NCBI RefSeq assembly: GCF_001465835.2
Contig: NZ_CP013661.2
Span: 62,001 to 126,000, forward strand
Direction: 5' to 3'
DNA length: 64,000 nt
From: Planococcus kocurii
GTDB taxonomy: Bacteria; Bacillota; Bacilli; Bacillales_A; Planococcaceae
Each line of letters starts with the position of its first letter. Position 1 is the stretch's first letter. Below the pieces are notes generated by a model that was given only the letters and a program-made list of their open reading frames with translations, was not told the origin of the DNA and searched no databases. Made by a program: the position numbers and the translations under genes. This document shows positions 9,468 to 18,586 of the stretch, in pieces.

Positions 9468-11015
9468 TTATGGTAAATAAATATTTCCTCCAGGACCGAG
9501 CGGCAAACCGAGTAAGAACCACACAGTGAATAAGATTAGCCAGAAAATCGCAAAGGCTATCGAATATGGCAACAAGGCTGCAAGTAATGTACCAATCCCA
9601 ATATTCTTATCGTATTTTTTTGCAAACGTCAATAAAATTGCAAAGTATGCGAGCATGGGCGTGATTGGATTCGTGATCGAATCGGCAATGCGATAGGCCA
9701 CTTGAGTGACTGCAGGATCGTAGCCCAGCATCATGAACATGGGAACAAATATCGGTGCAAGTAATGCCCACTTAGCAGAAGCACTGGCAATTAGTAAATT
9801 AATCAGTGCTGCGATCATAATAAATCCAAGAATCAATGGTAGACCTTCAAAGCCAATGCCCTTCAAGAAACCTGCACCTTCAATCGCAATGATGGGTCCC
9901 AAATTGCTCATACCAAAAAACGCAATCATTTGAGCAGCTACGAAAGCCAGAACAATATAACCACCCATTCCAGACATGGCCTTTGTTAGGTGCTCAGCAA
10001 CGTCTTTATCATTTTTCAGTACTTTCGATCCGAAACCATAGGCTAGGGCAGGGAGTAAAAATCCGAAAAGCATAATGGGTACAATCCCCGTCATAAATGG
10101 CGAAACAATAATGCCGCCGGTTTCTTGATTACGCAAAATACCGTTTTCTGGAAGTACTAAAAGCAAGATCACAACTGCATACAGTGCAAGCGCAATACCA
10201 GCCCACAACAAACCACGTTTTTCTGCAGTAGTTGTTTTTTCTAACTTATCGACTTTTCCCGTATATACCCCAAGTCGTGGCTCTGTAATTTTGGTCGTTA
10301 CAAACATAGATACAGGAATGATGACAAAGGTCGAGGCAATCATAAAATACCAATTGATTGCCGGGTTCGCAACGTAACTAGGATCAATTAAATTTGCTCC
10401 TGCTTGTGTAAATCCAGATAATAGTGGATCGAGCATGCTAACGATTAAATTAGCACTAAAAGCGCCGGTAACGGTTGCATAACCCGCGACCAGACCAGCG
10501 ATTGGATTGCGGCCAAGTGCTGCAAAAATCATAGCAGCAATTGGAGGTAGCACAACTTGAGCGGCATCAGCAGCTGTATTTCCCAAAACGGCAATTAAAA
10601 GAATCGTTGGCAAAATCACTTTAGCCGGAGCGTTCAAAATCGTTGTTTTCATGAACGTCGTAACAAGTCCTGTCGATTCTGCAAGACCTACGCCTAACAT
10701 GACCACTAAGACCAAACCGAGTGGCGGAAAACCGGTAAAGTTTGGTACTAGTGTTTCAAAAATTGTACGAATACCATCACCATTCAACATATTGACAACT
10801 TGAATTTCTTCACCGGTACCTGGATGCGTAGATGTAATTCCTAGTGACGAAAAAATAGCAGATGCTACTAAGATAATGAGTGTAAAACTAGCGAAAAGAG
10901 TGACGGGATCCGGCATCTTATTGCCGTACACTTCTACTTTCGTTAGCATTTTTTGAAAAAAGCTTGGTTTTTCACTTTTTTGAAGCTTAGCGGTTGATTC
11001 TGCAGTTTTGTTCAT
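9468..11015 (-). CDS. AbgT family transporter
   Basis: 515 residues with about 11-13 hydrophobic segments. The sequence opens with a cytoplasmic stretch ending KMPDPVTLFASF, a hallmark of the AbgT (p-aminobenzoyl-glutamate transporter) family, and contains GNTAADAAQVVLPPIAAMIF, its re-entrant core. Family members import aminobenzoyl-glutamate or export sulfonamide-like compounds. First gene of the operon with an amidohydrolase and an M20 amidohydrolase, which supports uptake followed by intracellular cleavage. A good GGAGGGTGAG binding site precedes the start. Confidence 0.9.
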   Translation of the reverse strand: MNKTAESTAKLQKSEKPSFFQKMLTKVEVYGNKMPDPVTLFASFTLIILVASAIFSSLGITSTHPGTGEEIQVVNMLNGDGIRTIFETLVPNFTGFPPLGLVLVVMLGVGLAESTGLVTTFMKTTILNAPAKVILPTILLIAVLGNTAADAAQVVLPPIAAMIFAALGRNPIAGLVAGYATVTGAFSANLIVSMLDPLLSGFTQAGANLIDPSYVANPAINWYFMIASTFVIIPVSMFVTTKITEPRLGVYTGKVDKLEKTTTAEKRGLLWAGIALALYAVVILLLVLPENGILRNQETGGIIVSPFMTGIVPIMLFGFLLPALAYGFGSKVLKNDKDVAEHLTKAMSGMGGYIVLAFVAAQMIAFFGMSNLGPIIAIEGAGFLKGIGFEGLPLILGFIMIAALINLLIASASAKWALLAPIFVPMFMMLGYDPAVTQVAYRIADSITNPITPMLAYFAILLTFAKKYDKNIGIGTLLAALLPYSIAFAIFWLILFTVWFLLGLPLGPGGNIYLP

Positions 11016-11406
11016 CTTCTCACCCTCCAGTAGTTAGAATAGTTAAAATACTATTGATTTCCTCGCGATTACTATATAGATTTACATACGAACTATTGAA
11101 TTATTATTTGTGGATAGTCACAAATAATGATTGGTTTTATAAGAGCTGAATCGGTAAACGGAACTAAACGTAATCGAAAATCACAACTGTAAAATAGTTT
11201 ATGCATAAAATGGACTTCCCTGTAAGTTTCTAACATAAAACAGACGGAGAATCCCGAACTCCGTGTGCAGTTTTCAAGGTGCCGAAGGTAATTTCTCTGA
11301 AACGACCGATTGTCCCTGATCGTCATGAACCCACTTGCTGCATCCATTTTGCGTCTGCCATGGAAAGCGGCCGTTGCAATCGACCTCTGCTTGTTCTGTC
11401 GCATGC
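11016..11406. other. Region without a recognised gene
   Basis: About 390 bp upstream of the AbgT operon, so its promoter is probably at the left end. A block around 11270-11400 is richer in GC than its surroundings. It holds overlapping open frames on both strands that match nothing I recognise and may be a decayed insertion. Confidence 0.4.
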
Positions 11407-11456
11407 AAAAAGGGCTGTCCCAGAAAGTCATTGTTCATGACCTTCTGGGACAGCCC
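11407..11456 (-). terminator. Terminator after the M23 peptidase gene, resembling insertion-sequence ends
   Basis: Nearly perfect 20-bp inverted repeat, GGGCTGTCCCAGAAAGTCAT against its complement with one mismatch, with a T5 run on the minus strand. It is well placed to end the M23 transcript. The GGGCTGTCCCAGAA sequence also resembles terminal repeats of some insertion sequences, so it may be a relic of one. Confidence 0.7.
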
Positions 11457-11484
11457 CTTCAACTATTTATCCGTTTTAGAAAGC

Positions 11485-12849
11485 TTATCTTATATAGAGA
11501 GATGGATCTACAGCATTAGAACGTGAACCGTTCCAAGTTCCCACATGAACCTCAAAGTGTACATGGGTTCCTGTAGAACGACCGGTGCTGCCCATTCCTC
11601 CAACTTTTTCTCCTTGTGACACGGCTTGACCAGTTGAAACATTGATTGAACTCATATGACCATAAACGGTTGCATAGGTTTGTCCTTCGATTGAGTGTGT
11701 AAGAATCACAACTTTTCCATAGCCACCCATTACTCCGGAGTAAGAGACATATCCTGTTGCTGCGGCTACTATAGGCGTGTCAGTTTCATTGGCAATATCG
11801 TATCCTAAATGTGTTTCAGCTCCATCTCCAATATCGCGTCCGCCAAATCCTGATGTATGACGACCGTCTGCTGGGCTAATAAAAGGAGACCCCACAACTG
11901 GGGTTACCGGCAGTATTGCTACAGGACTGGATGCGCCCGAAATCTTGTTTCCAGAGTCTTTTGCTGCTTTACGCTCTGCAGCTATACGAGCTTCTTCAGC
12001 TTTTCGCTGTCGTTTTTGCTCAGCTGCTAACTTCCGCTTACGCTCTTCTTCAGCTTTTCTTGCCAACTCGGCGAGTCGAGCTTGTTCATCAGCGATTTGT
12101 TGCTCTAATTCGGCACTAATTTCTATTTCTTCTTCGAATTGATCTTCAAGTTTCAACTTTGCTGCTGCCAACCGTTTCTGTTCTGCTGTTACCTCTTTTG
12201 CAAGTCCATTTTGTTTATTCTTTTGATCAGCAAGTGAATGATTCAATGCTTGAAGTTCTTTTTGAAGCTCTCCTTGTTGAGTCATCTTCGTTTCCACAAT
12301 CGTTTGTTGTTTAGACAAAAGCGTTTTATCTCCTGTTTGCTGAAGCATGATTTCTCGGTCTGCTTCTAGTAACGTATTTACAGCAGAGATGCGATCGATA
12401 AAATCAATAAAACTATTAGCTCCTAGCAAAACATCTATATAATCTACCGAGCCGCCGCTTAACTGGATTGCACGAGCACGTTCTTGTAACAGTTTATCTC
12501 GTTCTGCAATTTTCTTTTCCAATTCTGCAATTGATTTTTTCAGCACATCAATTTCATTTTGGGTTTGGTCTATTTTTTCTTGTACATCAGCTATTTTAAA
12601 TTCAACTTCTGTGATTTTATTGTCTAATTCTGTGATTTCCATCATAATTCCAGTTAACTTTGTTTGGTTTTCGTTAATTTCATTGGATTTTTTTTGAATA
12701 CCCGAATTTAATTCACTCTTTTTTTGCTCAGTATCTTGCTGTTTTTTTTCAAGTTCACTCAACGGACTTGCATCAGTTGTCGGCAAGCACAGCGTAATCG
12801 CCAGTGCAGATACTAGACCGGTTACGATCCACTTTGATTTCAGACTCAA
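11485..12849 (-). CDS. Secreted coiled-coil M23 peptidase (murein hydrolase-like)
   Basis: About 454 residues. A signal peptide (KSKWIVTGLVSALAITLCL) is followed by a long coiled coil (roughly 35-270), an Ala/Lys/Arg-rich linker and a C-terminal LytM/M23 domain. The domain has HLGYD (metal His and Asp) and THVHFEV (HxH). The layout matches PcsB/EnvC-type wall hydrolases or their activators, acting on peptidoglycan outside the membrane. The TTG at 12849 is proposed as start because AAGGGG lies 9 bases upstream; the ATG at 12876 has no binding site and would lengthen the signal peptide N-region. Confidence 0.85.
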   Translation of the reverse strand: MSLKSKWIVTGLVSALAITLCLPTTDASPLSELEKKQQDTEQKKSELNSGIQKKSNEINENQTKLTGIMMEITELDNKITEVEFKIADVQEKIDQTQNEIDVLKKSIAELEKKIAERDKLLQERARAIQLSGGSVDYIDVLLGANSFIDFIDRISAVNTLLEADREIMLQQTGDKTLLSKQQTIVETKMTQQGELQKELQALNHSLADQKNKQNGLAKEVTAEQKRLAAAKLKLEDQFEEEIEISAELEQQIADEQARLAELARKAEEERKRKLAAEQKRQRKAEEARIAAERKAAKDSGNKISGASSPVAILPVTPVVGSPFISPADGRHTSGFGGRDIGDGAETHLGYDIANETDTPIVAAATGYVSYSGVMGGYGKVVILTHSIEGQTYATVYGHMSSINVSTGQAVSQGEKVGGMGSTGRSTGTHVHFEVHVGTWNGSRSNAVDPSLYIR

Positions 12850-13060
12850 GTTTTTGTTCCCCTTCCAATTACTCATTTTAAGCTAAGCAATTTAAGCCTT
12901 TTATTATATAATACAGGAAACTTATGGAGAATCTATTAAAATCAAAAAAATAGTTGCCATTCTTATCTTTGCTGAATCTTAAAGCTACTCTTTTCTTCTC
13001 ATGCGCTTAAATCTTATAAAGATGTGGAATTCAACAGTGGTTAGCGTGTATAAACAATCC

Positions 13061-13097
13061 AAAAAGCAACTAGTGAAACATCACTAGTTGCTTTTTT
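13061..13097. terminator. Bidirectional Rho-independent terminator
   Basis: 16-bp stem AAAAAGCAACTAGTGA with its complement and an AACA loop, followed by T6. It lies just past the glycosyltransferase stop. Confidence 0.88.
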
Positions 13098-13153
13098 ATG
13101 AGATATGCCTTTACTACTGATTTATCCGCGTGAAAATGCTTTTTTTGTACAGG

Positions 13154-14128
13154 CTAAAAAGGCAATTTTTTTGATTTTCTTGACCAATGAAACGCAGTGT
13201 TCTTTGAATAGTGCATGGTTTTTGAAACTTTTTTATATATTCTTGTTATAAATTCTTTACGCAAATAAAATGCTGCATACTCTCTACCGAAGGCTTTCTT
13301 GAATTCCTGTTGTCTCAGCAACAAATAGAACATGTTTTTCTTTTTTGTCTGGACAATCGTTTCGTTGTATTGAAAATCTGTATCGCCGTTTATTGCATCT
13401 AACAAACTTGCTACTTCTTCATTTCGACGAACTTCCTTCATCACAGTGGACATCGCACTTTCAGACCAGGCGCCTTTTACGTCTACTCGGTAAACAGCCA
13501 TGGTTTGGTCTGTATAATGCACTTGACCATGGTGTGCTAGGTGAATGGTTAGAGGATAGTCGCCAAAACCCGCATCAAAATAAAAAGCGGGTACATAATC
13601 GGCCACTTCACGCCGGTAAACCATCGCATTCGTTGGAAAAAGTTCGCCACCACCTTCAATAATTTCGTTAATCGAAAATATTCGATCTCTACGACTTGGC
13701 CTCACTTTCCCCACTACTCGTTTGCAGGTATCGGAAATTTTAAAAGCAGAATGAACACTCAACACACACTCAGTATTTGCTTCTAAATAATCAACTTGTT
13801 TTTGTAATTTGTAAGGATCAGTCCAGTAGTCATCACCTTCGCAAATAGCGATATACTTGCCATTTGCTCGGCGTTGATTTATTTGAAGCATCGTTGCACC
13901 TTGAGAAAACTGATTTTCTTTTTGGTAAATAGGTTTTATCAGATTCGGAAAATCTTGTTCATATTTCTTAATGATTTTAGCCGTGTTGTCTACTGAAGCA
14001 TCATCGTGAATGAGAATTTCAAAGTCGAAATTCGTTTTTTGCATTAAAAATCCCTCAATCGTTTGTGCTATATAATTTTCATGGTTATAAGCCAGGCAAT
14101 CGACACTTACTAGAATATCTTTTCTCAT
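13154..14128 (-). CDS. Family 2 glycosyltransferase
   Basis: About 324 residues from the ATG at 14128, placed 8 bases after TAGGAGGTC; an in-frame start at 14164 lacks such a site. GT-A fold marks: VSVDCLAYNHENYI at the N-terminus, EILIHDDASVDNT, and the DxD-containing segment CEGDDYWTDPYKLQ. No transmembrane segment, so it transfers a sugar from a nucleotide-sugar on the cytoplasmic side. It follows the WbqC-like gene by 37 bp and probably shares its transcript, pointing to a surface glycan. The acceptor is unknown. Confidence 0.88.
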   Translation of the reverse strand: MRKDILVSVDCLAYNHENYIAQTIEGFLMQKTNFDFEILIHDDASVDNTAKIIKKYEQDFPNLIKPIYQKENQFSQGATMLQINQRRANGKYIAICEGDDYWTDPYKLQKQVDYLEANTECVLSVHSAFKISDTCKRVVGKVRPSRRDRIFSINEIIEGGGELFPTNAMVYRREVADYVPAFYFDAGFGDYPLTIHLAHHGQVHYTDQTMAVYRVDVKGAWSESAMSTVMKEVRRNEEVASLLDAINGDTDFQYNETIVQTKKKNMFYLLLRQQEFKKAFGREYAAFYLRKEFITRIYKKVSKTMHYSKNTAFHWSRKSKKLPF

Positions 14129-14165
14129 TGCGGCTGACCTCCTAACTTTCCTTGCCTTTCTCAAA

Positions 14166-14909
14166 CTAATCGCTGATGCTCACGGAATGAATTTGAGGGG
14201 CGAAATCTTTAATCACTGTGAAATCATCCAACATAGCGCTAATTTTCACAGGACTATTGAACATCATCACATCAATAATGGATAAATTAGGAACAAAGTT
14301 CGCTAACTCTTTTTGTGGATAAGCAATATCGTTTGTTTTGATGAGCTTTAATTTAACGCCCTTCGATTCAAAGTCCATTGAAGAATAAAGGGATAGACCT
14401 CCATAAGCGTTAACATATTCTTTTGCTGAAAGCAGTTCGCAAATCTCTAATATTTTATCTTGACCTTTAAGCACCTCATTTTTTTTCAAGTCAGAAGAAA
14501 GTAAAATAGTTGTCTGAATATTTAAGTATTTACAAATCTCTTGAATCGAATTTGTAAGGTATTTAGCCAAATTCGTCTCTTTTTGGTTGATAACATTTTC
14601 TATCAAGTTGAAAACTTCATGAAAATAAGGAGCCTTACTATAGGTTTCTTTGATCGTTTTCAGCAATTTTTTGTTATAAATAACGTCATTTTCAATTTCA
14701 ATTTCATTAATTCGTTTATTTTGGCTTACTTTAGTTATTTTTAACGAGATAGCCATTTCTTCTCCATTCACTAAAATAATGTTTCGATTGATCCACCCTT
14801 TTTTCTTATAATTCACATCATCATAAATCACATAGGTGTCAACAGTTTTAATCAATTGCCAGTATCCGATGTACGGGAAAAAGTACGGTTGCATAATGCC
14901 TAGTTTCAT
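14166..14909 (-). CDS. WbqC family protein
   Basis: 247 residues. The opening MKLGIMQPYFFPYIGYWQL and YDDVNYKKKGWINRN are diagnostic of the WbqC-like family. These genes occur in polysaccharide and O-antigen type clusters; some act with aminotransferase/acyl-transfer steps on sugars, but the reaction is not settled. The AAGGGGATGAGG site supports the ATG at 14909. It is upstream of the glycosyltransferase and downstream of an SDR gene, consistent with a small glycan-modifying group. Confidence 0.88.
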   Translation of the reverse strand: MKLGIMQPYFFPYIGYWQLIKTVDTYVIYDDVNYKKKGWINRNIILVNGEEMAISLKITKVSQNKRINEIEIENDVIYNKKLLKTIKETYSKAPYFHEVFNLIENVINQKETNLAKYLTNSIQEICKYLNIQTTILLSSDLKKNEVLKGQDKILEICELLSAKEYVNAYGGLSLYSSMDFESKGVKLKLIKTNDIAYPQKELANFVPNLSIIDVMMFNSPVKISAMLDDFTVIKDFAPQIHSVSISD

Positions 14910-14988
14910 AACCTCATCCCCTTTATTTTAACGCCGAAAAAAGCCGCCTCGTTTTGTTTTTCTAGAATTTTGCATCTTGTCATGTTGA

Positions 14989-15762
14989 TTAACGCGCTCC
15001 CATGCCCCCATCAATACGGTATTGGCTACCTGTTATAAACTCCGAATCATCACTTGCCAGGAACAGAAGAAGTTTTGCCACTTCTGACGTGGACCCATAT
15101 CTTCCTAAAGGGATACGGGATGAAATTCTTTCCCGGACTTCTGATGGATTGTCGCTGTTAATGCCTTCTTCGTTTTTCCTCATCATTGTGGAGTCTAGAG
15201 GTGCTGGGTGAATTGAATTTACTCTGACTGATTGGTGACCTGCTTCTAAAGCTGCTGTTTTAGTCAATCCGACTACTGCATGCTTTGAAGCCGCGTAAAG
15301 CGAATTCCCACCACTTCCCATTAAACCGGAAACAGAAGAAGTATTAATGATACTGCCACTTTTTTGCTCAATCATGATAGGTAGTACTTTTTTCAATCCG
15401 AGGAAAACACCTTTCACATTGATATTCATAATCAAATCAAAATCTTTAACAGATTGTTCTACTAAAGGTGCAACTCTTCCTAAAATGCCTGCGTTATTCA
15501 AAAAAACATCAATTCTTCCCCATCGCTTCACGACTTCATCAACATAGTCTGCAACTTCTTTTTCTGAAGTCACATCAGCTATGATGCTAAATAGTTCACC
15601 AAATTGCGAAAGGTATTCTCTGGACTCTGTAAGTTTTTGTTGGTCCCGATCGATTAGCACAACTTTAGCGCCTTCTTTCAGAAAAATTTCTGCAGCAGCT
15701 GCACCTAAGTCTCCAGCTGCACCTGTAATTACTGCAATTTTCCCTTTCAATCTATCAGTCAT
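14989..15762 (-). CDS. Short-chain dehydrogenase/reductase (SDR)
   Basis: 257 residues from the ATG at 15762, preceded by GGAGGG (an in-frame TTG at 15777 overlaps this site). Classical SDR motifs: TGAAGDLGAAAAE (nucleotide-binding glycine motif), LNNAGILG, a serine in NTSSVSG, and YAASKHAVVG carrying the catalytic Tyr and Lys. Cytoplasmic NAD(P)-dependent oxidoreductase. It lies 79 bp upstream of the WbqC-like gene. The substrate is unknown, and membership in the glycan group is only suggested by position. Confidence 0.9.
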   Translation of the reverse strand: MTDRLKGKIAVITGAAGDLGAAAAEIFLKEGAKVVLIDRDQQKLTESREYLSQFGELFSIIADVTSEKEVADYVDEVVKRWGRIDVFLNNAGILGRVAPLVEQSVKDFDLIMNINVKGVFLGLKKVLPIMIEQKSGSIINTSSVSGLMGSGGNSLYAASKHAVVGLTKTAALEAGHQSVRVNSIHPAPLDSTMMRKNEEGINSDNPSEVRERISSRIPLGRYGSTSEVAKLLLFLASDDSEFITGSQYRIDGGMGAR

Positions 15763-15961
15763 TTCTTCACCCTCCAAAATAAAAGCTGTGATTTAAGCCT
15801 TTAAAATAATTAACTTTCGTTGGATTGATGATTTTATATCCGCTTACTTAAAAAATCCTCAAAAACCCGATTAACTGTCATCACACAACAGCTTGATCGA
15901 GTTTTATGACTTCATCTCATAAGCCGAGGTTTGTTTATCAACAATACAATTCTCAAAAAAG

Positions 15962-16528
15962 TTAACTGTCTGTCTTCCAATAACCATGTTCCAAACATAA
16001 GTGATCATATTCTTTCTTTAAAATACTGACGATTACTTGGTCATAATAGCGGTTGTTGCGGTATGCATAATCCCGTTTTCTACCTTCTTCAACCCAGCCA
16101 CATTTTTTTAGAAACAAATTGGAAGAAGGAACATTATGTTCAAGGATATCTCCTTCTAAACGATGTAGTTGCAGTTCTTCAAATGCATATTTCATGGTAG
16201 TCATAACCGTATCACGCCCATAACCGTGTCCACGCATGTTCTTTTTCCCTATTAAAATTCCGTGATGGGCTGAACGATTTCTATAATCAATATTTAAAAT
16301 ATTTGAAATGCCGATAAAGCCATCTTCTTCTGTCTCAATCGCCAAACGTAGATTTCGATTATCAAATTCTAAGCGGTCGAACCATCGATTTTGTTGTTCA
16401 GAAGAAATTGGAATTGTCCATCCTCCGAGAAGGTGGGCTACTTCTGGATCATTATAATAACTACGCAACTCTTCCATGTCTGCTCTTTCCAATGCTCGTA
16501 AAGTCACTTTCTTCCCTTTAACATTCAT
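15962..16528 (-). CDS. GNAT family N-acetyltransferase (RimJ/RimL-like)
   Basis: 188 residues. Opens VTLRALERADMEELRSYYND, as in RimJ/SpeG-like GNATs. The acetyl-CoA pyrophosphate loop is GKKNMRGHGYGRDT, and SNLFLKKCGWVEEGRKRD forms the conserved C-terminal part. It transfers an acetyl group from acetyl-CoA to an amine, with an unknown acceptor. The ribosome binding site is modest (AAGAAGATGAG). Stands alone. Confidence 0.85.
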   Translation of the reverse strand: MNVKGKKVTLRALERADMEELRSYYNDPEVAHLLGGWTIPISSEQQNRWFDRLEFDNRNLRLAIETEEDGFIGISNILNIDYRNRSAHHGILIGKKNMRGHGYGRDTVMTTMKYAFEELQLHRLEGDILEHNVPSSNLFLKKCGWVEEGRKRDYAYRNNRYYDQVIVSILKKEYDHLCLEHGYWKTDS

Positions 16529-16930
16529 CTTCTCATCTTCTTTCTTTATAGTTTTTTCTCTCTTAGTCCTTCTATACTTGCTTGAGTATCCAGGTTAGTA
16601 ATCGTCATCTTCCGAGAAACACTTTTAATAAGATGTAACGCGTCCGTTTTGTCATTAATTCACAAGTTAATGACAAAATGAATTCAATTGGTGTATTTTC
16701 ACGATTTTATATAACTTTTCATTTATGCGAAAAATTAACCATTACTTCTGTTCCGAAAAACTAGTAGTAAAATATTATACCCAGTTCAATAATACCATGT
16801 TTACTGAAAATTTAGACATATTTTTTTATTTTTATTTTAATTTAATTTTTTGACCAATCAAAGTATGTATACTTAAGAAAATATAGTTTGAATTTTTATC
16901 CATTAAATCTATTTGGGAGGGATTTACATC
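16529..16930. other. AT-rich intergenic region with an inverted repeat
   Basis: About 400 bp without a gene. At 16647-16678 there is a 12-bp inverted repeat, TTTTGTCATTAA against its complement around an 8-base spacer. It has no T-run on either strand, so it may be a protein-binding site rather than a terminator. Confidence 0.4.
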
Positions 16931-16962
16931 AAAAAAAGATCCCATGCTTTCACATGGGATCT
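16931..16962 (-). terminator. Rho-independent terminator
   Basis: 10-bp stem AGATCCCATG with its complement and a T7 run on the minus strand. It ends transcription coming from the genes at 17.1-17.7 kb. Confidence 0.85.
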
Positions 16963-17100
16963 CAGACTGTAGACAAAGTCTTATTAAACTGAATAGTGAA
17001 GTATAACCTCCAACTGGGTTGGCCACTTCGCTTTCCAGTGGGCTCAGCGCGCTGAAACGTTATCCATCATCCAGAAGTAGATGCGCTTTTCTTACATTAA
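16961..17100. repeat. Fragment related to the MITE-like element at 41.4 kb
   Basis: CTCAGACTGTAGACAAAGTC at 16961-16980 is identical to 41450-41469, the left terminal repeat of the element described at 41432-41763. As there, it starts directly at the right arm of a Rho-independent terminator. Some GC-rich sequence follows up to about 17100, but no matching right end was seen, so this copy is truncated or diverged. Confidence 0.55.
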
Positions 17101-17112
17101 CTCATGCACGCA

Positions 17113-17325
17113 TCAAAGGAATTTGTTTTGCGATCGTTCAAGACGTTTATTTAACCTTATCAATTGATTAATCACAACAACCAGTAGAACGCCTATAACA
17201 ATTGCCAATGAATAGAGAATAACTATATCGCTGTCACCTACTGTGAAAATTAAAAGTGTGACACTCGCAAAAAATCCAATAATAGCAAGTAGAATCGTAA
17301 TTACTGTACTTAAGACATATTGCAC
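17113..17325 (-). CDS. Small membrane protein, unknown function
   Basis: 70 residues with two predicted membrane helices (TVITILLAIIGFFASVTLLI and IVILYSLAIVIGVLLVVVI) and a basic C-terminal tail (RLNKRLERSQNK). It is 38 bp downstream of the lipoprotein gene and probably on the same transcript, which also includes the sigma factor. No family recognised. Confidence 0.6.
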   Translation of the reverse strand: MQYVLSTVITILLAIIGFFASVTLLIFTVGDSDIVILYSLAIVIGVLLVVVINQLIRLNKRLERSQNKFL

Positions 17326-17363
17326 CTGAACTCACTTCTTTCTTTAATCATATAGAAATGCAG

Positions 17364-17699
17364 TTAATCAAGTTCTTGAAACGCTTTGCCAACTACAGTT
17401 TTCTGATCTAAATCAACATAGACGATAAGGTTGCCAGCTGTAGCTGTGTCGGTACCATTGAATACTACTGAATAAACTTGTTGTTGTTTATAAGTAGAAT
17501 GGATCTGAGCTTTGATTTTTGCAGATACCGCTTCTTTAGTAACTAATGAGTCTTTGGGACTTGTTGGAATAAGTAGTTGCTCCTCATCAGATAGACTATT
17601 ATGAGCTATCATTTCGATTGGTAGTTTTTTCTCAGTAATTGAGGAAGAACATGCTGTTAATGTTGCAACTAAAAGAATGAGAACGCTCCATTTCTTCAT
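17364..17699 (-). CDS. Putative lipoprotein, unknown function
   Basis: 111 residues from the ATG at 17699, preceded by GAGGAG (the upstream in-frame start at 17714 overlaps this site). The N-terminus MKKWSVLILLVATLTACSSS is a lipoprotein signal with lipobox LTAC. The mature part is about 90 residues and not assigned to a family. It lies downstream of the degenerate signal-peptidase-like gene of the sigma-factor group. Confidence 0.7.
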   Translation of the reverse strand: MKKWSVLILLVATLTACSSSITEKKLPIEMIAHNSLSDEEQLLIPTSPKDSLVTKEAVSAKIKAQIHSTYKQQQVYSVVFNGTDTATAGNLIVYVDLDQKTVVGKAFQELD

Positions 17700-17788
17700 A
17701 AAAAGTCTCCTCACTAGTTATGATGTAATTTACACAATCCAATCAACAGTAATAACCGAACATTCCAGCACAGTTGACTTTAATTAGT

Positions 17789-18526
17789 TTAGTAAACTGA
17801 TTTGTAATAACCGATTACTTCGCCTTGAATTTTCTCTAACTTCAATGTATGCTGACTTCCTCGCAACCAATCATCTCCAACTAGAAAAACTTCATTTTCT
17901 GCCAACTGAATTTTTTTCATATTCGTTTGGAATATCTCTTTCATTCCTGAAGTATCGCTAGTAGAAGATGTGTTTTTTTCAACCTGCTGGCTGTACTCTT
18001 CATAAGAATCTATTCCCAATCGATGGGCGCTGCTATAAAAAGTTTCCAATTTCTGTTCATCAACAAAAATGTGGCCATCTACAATTTCAACGCTTTCACC
18101 TGGCAATCCGATAACACGCGAAATGGTCTTCTGTAAACCTTCGGAAAATTTATATTCGTAAGTGACTACGTCTCCTCGGGCAATCTTTTTCTCACTATAC
18201 GCAAATGGATCAATCAATAAGGGCTGTGCTGCATACTCGTGATTTCCTCTATCCATGGTATCGTACTTGAAGTCAAATATTTCTAAAGGCTCCTCGTACG
18301 CTGTAAAGATCGGAATTTCAGCTACAGTATCCGTATCTGTCACTACTAATTCCTCCACTTTTCCAGTCGACGGTTTCTGTGTTTCTTGTGCTGTTTCGTT
18401 TACAGCTTGTACTAGAAAAAATGTGACCAGTGATAAAAGAAATGCGAAGATGGCCGTATACTTAAAAAAACCATATCTTTTACTAGAAAATTTATTCGAT
18501 TTACCTTCTTTTATATTCAAGAGCAT
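17789..18526 (-). CDS. Degenerate S26 signal-peptidase-like membrane protein, candidate anti-sigma factor; N-terminus apparently frameshifted
   Basis: 245 residues with one membrane helix (YTAIFAFLLSLVTFFLVQ). The outer part has signal peptidase I blocks (RGDVV, ISRVIGLPGESVEI, VFLVGDDWLRGSQ), but the catalytic Lys position holds Ser (ISR rather than KR) and no SM-type nucleophile block is visible, so it is probably inactive. A better start exists at 18600: GGGAGG precedes an ATG that overlaps the sigma-factor stop. That frame (MNKFKHEMDDF) is lost at a T6 tract (18566-18571); one extra T would join it to the present frame through FGVNPRFNKSLKHK. The gene follows an ECF sigma gene, the usual place for an anti-sigma factor (inference). 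Confidence 0.7.
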   Translation of the reverse strand: MLLNIKEGKSNKFSSKRYGFFKYTAIFAFLLSLVTFFLVQAVNETAQETQKPSTGKVEELVVTDTDTVAEIPIFTAYEEPLEIFDFKYDTMDRGNHEYAAQPLLIDPFAYSEKKIARGDVVTYEYKFSEGLQKTISRVIGLPGESVEIVDGHIFVDEQKLETFYSSAHRLGIDSYEEYSQQVEKNTSSTSDTSGMKEIFQTNMKKIQLAENEVFLVGDDWLRGSQHTLKLEKIQGEVIGYYKSVY

Positions 18527-18586
18527 CTTGTGTTTTAAGGATTTGTTGAATCTAGGATTAACGCCAAAAAATCATCCATTTCATGC

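Noticed and set aside
11093-11526. Overlapping open frames around 11.1-11.5 kb
   Set aside because: They cross the terminator palindrome and have no ribosome binding site or recognisable domain; treated as a decayed insertion instead.
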